Part shown: positions 56,751 through 64,000 of the stretch, piece by piece
How positions within the stretch are numbered: the first letter of the stretch is position 1
Layout of the letters: each line of letters starts with the position of its first letter
Assembly: GCF_958450345.1 (NCBI RefSeq)
Contig: NC_088782.1
Location: 119,708,046 to 119,772,045 of the forward strand
Origin: Calliphora vicina
Taxonomy: Eukaryota > Arthropoda > Insecta > Diptera > Calliphoridae
Reading direction: 5' to 3'
DNA: 64,000 bases
Notes under the pieces: generated by a model
Databases searched by the model: none
Told to the model about the DNA's origin: nothing
What the model saw: the letters and a program-made list of their open reading frames with translations, nothing else
Translations under genes and position numbers: made by a program

Positions 56751-58910
56751 ATGAGTACTGATAAAGACAACATGAACAGCGATAAAACTGATTCTGGAGT
56801 TAGCACGCTTTCTTCTTTAAAGCAACAACGAACAACAATGAAACGAAATATTACGCAAATGAAAACCAAAATCGAAAAAGATGGAAGTACATCAGATTAC
56901 ACCATTCTTGAATGCCGACTGCAAATTCTCGAATCCTATTTCAAGCAAATAAGTCACATTCAAGCACAATTTGAAAAACTGGATGAATCTGATACCAATC
57001 GATCGGATATTGAAGAACTTTTTATATCTGCCAAGGCTCCTTTGGTAAGTTTTATGAATAATAAACGTGGTTCTTGTGATATCGAACAAAGTTTTTTGAA
57101 TGCAACTCAACCATTGATTTCGCATCATAATCGATTGCCTCAAATCAAGTTACCCAAATTCGATGGAAAATATGCGGAGTTTTCAAGATTTATAAGTACT
57201 TTCAACACATTAGTTCACAACGAATCAAGCATTGCTACTATAGACAAATTCAACTACCTACTTAACTGCTTATCTGGTCAAGCATTGGCGGTTATTGAAC
57301 CGTTTCAAGTCGTTGAGTCAAACTACCAAAAAGCTGTAGATAGCTTAGTAGAACGATACGATAATAAATCATTAATATTTATCGATCACATCAATTCATT
57401 GTTTTCGATAACTCCTATGACCAAACCAAGCGCTAGTTCGCTACGCTCAATTCTTGATAATGTTTCAGCCCTTCGCAGTTCGTTGCTCTCTTTGGGTTCT
57501 GAGTTAGATGTAATGAATGCCATTATCATACATATTGTTTTGTCCAAGATTGATGGAGAGTCCAAAAAAGTTTATGATGAAAAACAGGATTTTAAATCTC
57601 TACCATCATGGCAACAGTGTTTCTCAATTCTAACTCATCGTTGTCAATATTTGGAAAGCCGAAATGCGGAAGTGGACTCATTTCAACCTCATGACAATAA
57701 ATCAAGGCAAATTCCCAAACGTACAGGGTCGTCGTTCGTTGTTTCAACTACATTTTGTGAATACTGCCAGTCTAAAGATCATTATATAGGAAGCTGTTCT
57801 ACCTATTTGTCGCTACCGATTGCTCGTCGTTTCGATGCTGTTAAGTCCATAAAACTTTGTATAAATTGCCTTAGGAAAGGCCATTTCATTTCTCAATGCC
57901 CATCTAAATCCCGTTGTCGCACTTGTCGGATATCGCACCACACAACTTTACACAATCCAGATTTTCAATCAACAACTAATTCAAACACTTCTTCAAATCA
58001 AAACCAATCTAATTCAAACTCGCAGCTTCAGCATAACTCCACTTCAAATTCATCATCTCAGCAACCACATTATTCGTCTTTTCGACCATCATCGTCTTTG
58101 TCGCACCAATCAGTGTTACCAACACAGGCCAATCCAGCCTCTACTCATCTTACAAAATTTTCGTCATTTCTTACAACTTCGTGCCGTATAAATTTGCTTC
58201 CAACAGCTATTGTTTTCGTTAAAGACTCATTCGGCAGTCTACAACCTCTTCGTGCCCTCGTGGACTCCTGTTCAGAAGTCAACCTTATAACTCAAGAATC
58301 TGTAAATCGTCTTCGTCTAAAGCAAACTAAATCGACTCAAGAAATTTCTGGCGTATCGGATATCCGTACCCAATTAAAATCTATAGTTACAGCTACAATT
58401 AGATCAAGAGTCTCCGATTTTGAGTGGACAACATGTTTTCTGGTAACAAAATCGATTTCATCTCAACACCCAGCAGAAAAAATAAATACAACAAATTGGA
58501 ACATCCCCAATGGCCTGGAATTAGCAGACCCACAATTCCACATACCTCAGCGTATTGACATGTTATTTAGCTCTGAGATTTTTTTTGAGTTGCTCCTCGA
58601 TGGCAAAATTTCACTCGGAGCTGGACTACCTAATCTCATAAACACATCCCTTGGGTGGATCATTGGTGGCAGCGTAGATTCTCAACGTTCAGAACGTGCG
58701 TTATCATGTAATGTAATTACAAAAGGTGAGGATCTGAACTCATTACTAAAAGCTTTTTGGGAAATTGAAGAATTCAATCAACGTTCACCTGTCCTCACAG
58801 AAGAAGAACAACAGTGTGAAGACCACTTCGTTAAGAACACTAAATTTGATGCTGATGGAAAAGTTCAGGTTTATCGGTCGACGTGGTATCCCCCAGAGGC
58901 TGTATTGTGA
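56751..58910 (+). CDS. BEL/Pao Gag-protease polyprotein (truncated)
   Basis: 719 codons starting at an ATG in a good context (CTCAACATG). Residues 1-130 are a charged, coiled-coil-prone N-terminus. LPKFDGKYAEFSRF (134-147) opens the conserved BEL gag core. CCHC zinc knuckles lie at C336-C339-H344-C349 and C370-C373-H378-C383, followed by another CxxC at 389-392. A Ser/Asn/Gln-rich linker follows (405-465). The aspartic protease motif is at residues 502-513 (LVDSCSEVNLIT), with D505; Cys replaces the usual Gly after D-S/T. The LGWIIGG block (634-640) and FWEIEE (669-674) are typical of the region before reverse transcriptase. From residue ~708 the frame is foreign because of the deletion junction, and it stops at 719. 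A complete BEL polyprotein is much longer (family knowledge). Confidence 0.93.
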   Translation: MSTDKDNMNSDKTDSGVSTLSSLKQQRTTMKRNITQMKTKIEKDGSTSDYTILECRLQILESYFKQISHIQAQFEKLDESDTNRSDIEELFISAKAPLVSFMNNKRGSCDIEQSFLNATQPLISHHNRLPQIKLPKFDGKYAEFSRFISTFNTLVHNESSIATIDKFNYLLNCLSGQALAVIEPFQVVESNYQKAVDSLVERYDNKSLIFIDHINSLFSITPMTKPSASSLRSILDNVSALRSSLLSLGSELDVMNAIIIHIVLSKIDGESKKVYDEKQDFKSLPSWQQCFSILTHRCQYLESRNAEVDSFQPHDNKSRQIPKRTGSSFVVSTTFCEYCQSKDHYIGSCSTYLSLPIARRFDAVKSIKLCINCLRKGHFISQCPSKSRCRTCRISHHTTLHNPDFQSTTNSNTSSNQNQSNSNSQLQHNSTSNSSSQQPHYSSFRPSSSLSHQSVLPTQANPASTHLTKFSSFLTTSCRINLLPTAIVFVKDSFGSLQPLRALVDSCSEVNLITQESVNRLRLKQTKSTQEISGVSDIRTQLKSIVTATIRSRVSDFEWTTCFLVTKSISSQHPAEKINTTNWNIPNGLELADPQFHIPQRIDMLFSSEIFFELLLDGKISLGAGLPNLINTSLGWIIGGSVDSQRSERALSCNVITKGEDLNSLLKAFWEIEEFNQRSPVLTEEEQQCEDHFVKNTKFDADGKVQVYRSTWYPPEAVL

Positions 58911-59616
58911 CAACGCAACAAACTTTGTTGGTGCCAGCTCTAAACTTCAAGATTTAAAACAACGCTTTTTCGATGATTCTAATATCAAGGAACTAATGCA
59001 CTACAGTACAATCACAGGATTTAAATTTTCGTTCATTCCTCCTCGTTCTCCCCACTTTGGTGGCCTGTGGGAGTCCGCCGTCAAATCGACAAAAACAATA
59101 CTCGTCAAGAACATGTCTCAAGCCAACTTAACATACGAGGAATTCCAAACGATCCTTGTCGAAGTAGAAGCCATTTTAAATTCTCGGCCATTGGTACCGA
59201 GATCTGATGATCCAAATGACGGTGAAGCACTAACACCTGCCCACATGTTAATTGGCTCTTCTTTGATGGCGCTACCTGACGAAAATCTAGACGGTTACAA
59301 AAATATAAACTACCTAAAGCGATGGCAACTAGTTACGTATCTCAAACAGCAGTTTTGGATACTATGGGTTCGTGACTACGTATTAAATTTGCAACAAAGA
59401 AGTAAGTGGCTCAAAGCTTGCGAAAACGTGAAAGAAGGCGCACTTGTTATCGTTCACGAAGACAATATTCCACCTCAGCATTGGCTCCTAGCTCGAGTAA
59501 TTAAAGCTATCCCAGGTCGTGATGGAAAAGTACGAGTTGTGGACCTGAAGACATCAAAAGGGGTTCTCCGGCGGTCCATTCACAAAATTGCACCTCTACC
59601 TACCGATGCTAATTGA
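58868..59616 (+). pseudogene. BEL/Pao integrase C-terminal remnant, out of frame with gag-pro
   Basis: About 249 codons in another frame from the gag-protease ORF. The open frame formally starts at 58765, but recognisable integrase begins near 58870 (FIGRRG). Retained features are the second catalytic Asp in YCDNATNF, the catalytic Glu in FGGLWES, LVEVEAILNSRPL, LTPAHMLIG, and the C-terminal region with QQRSKW and WLLARV typical of BEL elements. The zinc-binding N-terminus, the first catalytic Asp and everything upstream to the protease are missing, so it cannot be an active integrase. It has no start of its own after the junction. Confidence 0.9.
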
Positions 59617-59640
59617 AAGTGCCTTTCAATGGGGGCAGTA
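59617..59640 (+). other. Polypurine tract and 3' untranslated end of the BEL/Pao element
   Basis: AATGGGGGCAGTA directly precedes the 3' LTR and would prime plus-strand DNA synthesis in the element's life cycle (family knowledge). The tract is short but in the right place. Confidence 0.75.
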
Positions 59641-59990
59641 TGTTCGGTCAAAACATATTAAACACATAGTATTTGTAAAATTAAATAATTATATTTCCCT
59701 TTAATGAATTCATTATTTTAAATTCTTTGTCGCTCTTGTCGCATCCCTTTTGTACCTACATTTGCTTACACTTGTTTTTTTTTATGCTAACCATAGTCTT
59801 AAGTAAATACATAAAATCTAACGGTATTGCATTCTTTGCATTCCTTTTAACATACATAACTTAAACACTTTTAACATCTACAATTTGAATCATTGTTAAA
59901 ATAATCGTGAAACAATAAAGAGCAACTAAAAATAATTTGTGCACAAGTTTTTTATTTTTCAAAAACATTTTCGATATTTATGTTCACACA
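59641..59990 (+). repeat. 3' LTR of the BEL/Pao element
   Basis: 350 bp, TGTTCGG to CACACA, with one more T than the 5' LTR in the run near 59775-59783. Near-identity of the two LTRs indicates a recent insertion. Confidence 0.95.
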
Positions 59991-60850
59991 ACCACGTTTG
60001 GGCAAAGATTTGAACAGCAGAAAGAACCTTAATTGAGCTGAAATTTTAACAACAGAAAGGACCACGTTTGGGCTAAGATTTGAACAGCAGAAAGAACCTT
60101 AATTGAGCTTAAATTTTAACTACAGAAAGGACCACGTTTGGGCTAAGATTTGAACTACAGAAAGAACCTTAATTGAGCTAAAATTTTAGCTACAGAAAGA
60201 ACCACGTTTGGGCTAAAATTTTTAGTACAGAAAGGACCACGTTTGGGCTAAGATTTGAACAGCAGAAAGAACCTTAATTGAGCTGAAATTTTAACAACAG
60301 AAAGGACCACGTTTGGACTAAAATTTTAACTACAGAAAGAACCTTAATTGAGCTAAAATTTTTAGTACAGAAAGGACCACGTTTGGGCAAAGATTTGAAC
60401 TACAGAAAGAACCTTAATTGAGCTGAAATTTTAACTACAGAAAGGACCACGTTTGGGCTAAGATTTGAACTGCAGAAATATCCTTAATTGAGCTGAAATT
60501 TTAACTACAGAAAGAACCTTAATTGAGCTGAAATTTTAACAACAGAAAGGACCACGTTTGGGCTAAGATTTGAACTGCAGAAAGAATCTTAATTGAGCTA
60601 AAAAATTTAACTACAGAGGACCACGTTTAGGCTAAGATTTGAACTGCAGAAAGATCCTTAATTGAGCTGAAATTTTAACTACAGAAAGAACCACGTTTGG
60701 GCTAAGATTTGAACTACAGAAAGAACCTTAATTGAGCTGAAATTTTAAGTACCAAAAAGACCACGTTTTGGCTAAAATTTGAACTACAGAAAGAATCTTA
60801 ATTGAGCTGTGATTTGAACTATAGAAAGAACTACGATTGTTATAAGATTT
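59991..60850 (+). repeat. 35-bp satellite, middle part (CACGTTTGGG subfamily)
   Basis: Continues the array cut by the retrotransposon. It follows the order of monomer types seen from about 54714 onward (for example 'gggcaaagatttgaacagca', then a GAGCTT variant), so it is the second copy of the 981-bp higher-order unit. Toward 60780-60850 monomers shift to the CACGATTG subfamily. Confidence 0.92.
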
Positions 60851-63800
60851 GAGCTACAGAAAGAACCACGATTGAGCTAAAATTTGAGCTACAGAAAGAA
60901 CCACGATTGCTGTAAGTTTTTAGCTACAGAATGAACCACGATTGCTGTAAGATTTGAGCAACATAACGAACCAAGATTGCTTTAAGATTTGAGCAACATA
61001 AAGAACCACGACTGCGCTAAGATTTGAACTACAGAATGAACCAAGTTTGCTGTAAGATTTGAGCTACAGAACGAACCACGATTGCTGTAAGATTTGAGCT
61101 ACAGAAAGAACCGCGATTGCTGTAAGATTTGAGCTACAGAAAGAACCACGATTGCTGTAAAATTTGAGCTACAGAATGAACCGCGATTGCTGTAAGATTT
61201 CAGCTATAGAAAGAACCTTAATTGAGCTGAAATTTAAGCTACAAAAATAACCACGATTTCTGTAAGATTTGAGCTACAGAACGAACCACGATTGCTGTAA
61301 GATTTGAGCTACAGAAAGAACCACGATTGCTGTAAAATTTGAGCTACAGAATGAACCGCGATTGCTGTAAGATTTCAGCTATAGAAAGAACCTTAATTGA
61401 GCTGAAATATGAGCAACAAAAATAACTACGATTGCTGTAAGATTTGAGCTACAGAAAGAACCACGATTGCTGTAAGATTTGAGCTACAGAAATAACCACG
61501 ATTGCTGTAAGATTTGAGCTACAGAAAGAATCACGATTGCTATAAGATTTGAGCTACAGAATGAACCAGATTGCTGTAAGATTTGAGCTACAGAAAGAAC
61601 CGCGATTGCTGTAAGATTTGAGCTACAGAAAGAACCTTAATTGAGCTGAAATTTAAGCTACAGAAAGAACCTTAATTGAGCTGAAATTTAAGCTACAAAA
61701 ATAACCACGATTTCTGTAAGATTTGAGCTACAGAACGAACCACGATTGCTGTAAGATTTGAGTTACAGAATGAACCACGATTGCTGTAAGATTTGAGCTA
61801 CAGAAAGAATCACGATTGCTGTAAGATTTGAGCTACAGAAAGAACCTTAATTGAGCTGAAATTTGAGCTACAAAAATAACCACGATTGCTGTAAGATTTG
61901 AGCTACAGAAAGAACCACGATTGCTGTAAGATTTGAGCTACAGAAAGAACCTTAATTAAGCTGAAATTTGAGCTACAAAAATAACCACGATTGCACTAAG
62001 ATTTGAGTTACAGAAAGAACCACGATTGCTGTAAGATTTGAGCTACAGAAAGAACCTTAATTGAGCTGAAATTTGAGCTACAAAAATAACCACGATTGCT
62101 ATAAGATTTGAGCTACAGAAAGAACCACGATTGCACTAAGATTTGAACTCCTTAAAGAACCACGATTGCAATGAGATTTGAACTCCTTAAAGAACTACGA
62201 TTGCTGTAAGATTTGAGCTACAGAAAGAACCTCGATTGCTGTAAGATTTTAACTACAGAAAGAACCACGATTGCTGTAAGATTTGAGCTACAGAAAGAAC
62301 CTTAATTAAGCTGAAATTTGAGCTACAAAAAGAACCACGATTGCACTAAGATTTGAGTTACAGAAAGAACCACGATTGCTGTAAGATTTGAGCTACAGAA
62401 AGAACCTTAATTGAGCTGAAATTTGAGCTACAAAAATAACCACGATTTCTATAAGATTTGAGCTACAGAAAGAACCACGATTGAGCTAAAATTTGAGCTA
62501 CAGAAAGAACCACGATTGCTGTAAGTTTTTAGCTACAGAATGAACCACGATTGCTGTAAGATTTGAGCAACATAACGAACCAAGATTGCTTTAAGATTTG
62601 AGCAACATAAAGAACCACGACTGCGCTAAGATTTGAACTACAGAATGAACCAAGTTTGCTGTAAGATTTGAGCTACAGAACGAACCACGATTGCTGTAAG
62701 ATTTGAGCTACAGAAAGAACCACGATTGCTGTAAAATTTGAGCTACAGAATGAACCGCGATTGCTGTAAGATTTCAGCTATAGAAAGAACCTTAATTGAG
62801 CTGAAATATGAGCAACAAAAATAACTACGATTGCTGTAAGATTTGAGCTACAGAAAGAACCACGATTGCTGTAAGATTTGAGCTACAGAAATAACCACGA
62901 TTGCTGTAAGATTTGAGCTACAGAAAGAATCACGATTGCTATAAGATTTGAGCTACAGAATGAACCAGATTGCTGTAAGATTTGAGCTACAGAAAGAACC
63001 GCGATTGCTGTAAGATTTGAGCTACAGAAAGAACCTTAATTGAGCTGAAATTTAAGCTACAGAAAGAACCTTAATTGAGCTGAAATTTAAGCTACAAAAA
63101 TAACCACGATTTCTGTAAGATTTGAGCTACAGAACGAACCACGATTGCTGTAAGATTTGAGCTACAGAAAGAACCACGATTGCTGTAAAATTTGAGCTAC
63201 AGAATGAACCGCGATTGCTGTAAGATTTCAGCTATAGAAAGAACCTTAATTGAGCTGAAATATGAGCAACAAAAATAACTACGATTGCTGTAAGATTTGA
63301 GCTACAGAAAGAACCACGATTGCTGTAAGATTTGAGCTACAGAAATAACCACGATTGCTGTAAGATTTGAGCTACAGAAAGAATCACGATTGCTGTAAGA
63401 TTTGAGCTATAGAAAGAACCTTAATTGAGCTGAAATTTGAGCTACAAAAATAACCACGATTGCTGTAAGATTTGAGCTACAGAAAGAACCACGATTGCTC
63501 TAAGATTTGAGTTACAGAATGAACCACGATTGCTGTAAGATTTGAGCTACAGAAAGAATCACGATTGCTGTAAGATTTGAGCTACAGAAAGAACCTTAAT
63601 TGAGCTGAAATTTGAGCTACAAAAATAACCACGATTGCTGTAAGATTTGAGCTACAGAAAGAACCACGATTGCTGTAAGATTTGAGCTACAGAAAGAACC
63701 TTAATTAAGCTGAAATTTGAGCTACAAAAATAACCACGATTGCACTAAGATTTGAGTTACAGAAAGAACCACGATTGCTGTAAGATTTGAGCTACAGAAA

Positions 63801-64000
63801 GAACCTTAATTGAGCTGAAATTTGAGCTACAAAAATAACCACGATTGCTATAAGATTTGAGCTACAGAAAGAACCACGATTGCACTAAGATTTGAACTCC
63901 TTAAAGAACCACGATTGCAATGAGATTTGAACTCCTTAAAGAACTACGATTGCTGTAAGATTTGAGCTACAGAAAGAACCTCGATTGCTGTAAGATTTTA
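60851..64000 (+). repeat. 35-bp satellite, right part (CACGATTGCTG subfamily) with higher-order repeats
   Basis: About 90 monomers, mainly 'cagaaagaaccacgattgct' continuing 'gtaagatttgagcta', interspersed with 'accttaattgagctgaaatt' monomers. A distinctive run at 60862-61060 recurs at 62471-62669 (offset 1609), and a run ending at 62250 recurs at the window end (offset 1749). The offsets differ by 140 bp, exactly four monomers. The array runs off the right edge. Confidence 0.93.

Larger units (their letters stand above)
55695..59990 (+). mobile_element. Young, internally deleted BEL/Pao LTR retrotransposon (4296 bp)
   Basis: Complete by its ends: two LTRs (349 and 350 bp) differing by one T in a T-run, a 5-bp target duplication ACCAC (55690-55694 and 59991-59995), a primer-binding site and a polypurine tract. 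Removing it restores the satellite unit 'aaaggaccacgtttggg'. The coding region keeps gag, zinc knuckles, protease and the C-terminal part of integrase. Reverse transcriptase, RNase H and the integrase N-terminus are gone in one deletion at about 58866-58872. It is non-autonomous and, if mobile, depends on proteins from a full-length relative. No envelope-like frame. Confidence 0.95.

Noticed and set aside
56892..57143. Minus-strand frame inside gag
   Set aside because: Shadow of the gag-protease reading frame.

Overview
This window looks like a repeat-dense, gene-poor stretch of an insect nuclear genome, most likely a dipteran and plausibly a calyptrate (blowfly-like) fly. The reasons are strong AT richness, long introns or intergenic DNA without sustained reading frames, a BEL/Pao LTR retrotransposon, hAT-type non-autonomous DNA transposons, and a dispersed repeat tail (a purine-rich 'cagacgg' stretch, then an 'aatatatatactt' stretch, ending 'agggtata') that I recognise as common in flies. 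Species is inference. No prokaryotic gene organisation, CRISPR array, rRNA or tRNA was recognised.

Layout. 1-2890 is a diverged satellite built around GTGGCAACTCT about every 126 bp; the same family returns at 44380-47330. 4826-7278, 8818-9732, 21707-23868, 28548-29404, 31412-32676, 34684-35463 and 49835-51454 are arrays of one 12-mer (AGAACTAGAACA) in either orientation; 25991-27452 is an 11/12-mer relative (TAGAACTGAAC / TAGAACCTGAAC); 51455-52490 is a pure hexamer (GACTAA) array. 11180-13440 is a dispersed fly repeat with an AT-rich tail, split by a 1214-bp hAT-like element (11737-12950). A related hAT-like element (44803-45699) sits in the second GTGGCAAC array. 16241-20290 is a 123-bp satellite with two copies of a 16-bp palindrome per unit on an exact 41/82-bp spacing. 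28771-35314 is a 3272-bp tandem duplication of a block flanked by inverted 12-mer arrays. 35464-40617 and 52491-54530 hold a family of long repeats in direct and inverted orientation sharing a 19-mer. 41440-43362 is a ~650-bp higher-order satellite. 54490 to the end is a 35-bp satellite interrupted by a young BEL/Pao element (55695-59990).

Genes. The only convincing host coding sequence is a 283-bp first coding exon on the minus strand (15507 to 15225), with a good start context and a consensus 5' splice site. The rest of the host gene is not recognised in the window. The BEL/Pao element keeps gag, zinc knuckles and protease, but has lost reverse transcriptase, RNase H and the first part of integrase in one internal deletion. 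Its LTRs differ by one T, and removing it with one 5-bp target duplication restores the satellite exactly, so it is a recent insertion of a non-autonomous derivative.

Together the window shows repeat birth, amplification and transposon invasion: transposons land in satellites, and one satellite monomer resembles part of an adjacent repeat arm. Calls on period, copy number and identity were made by eye; boundaries of diverged repeats are approximate.
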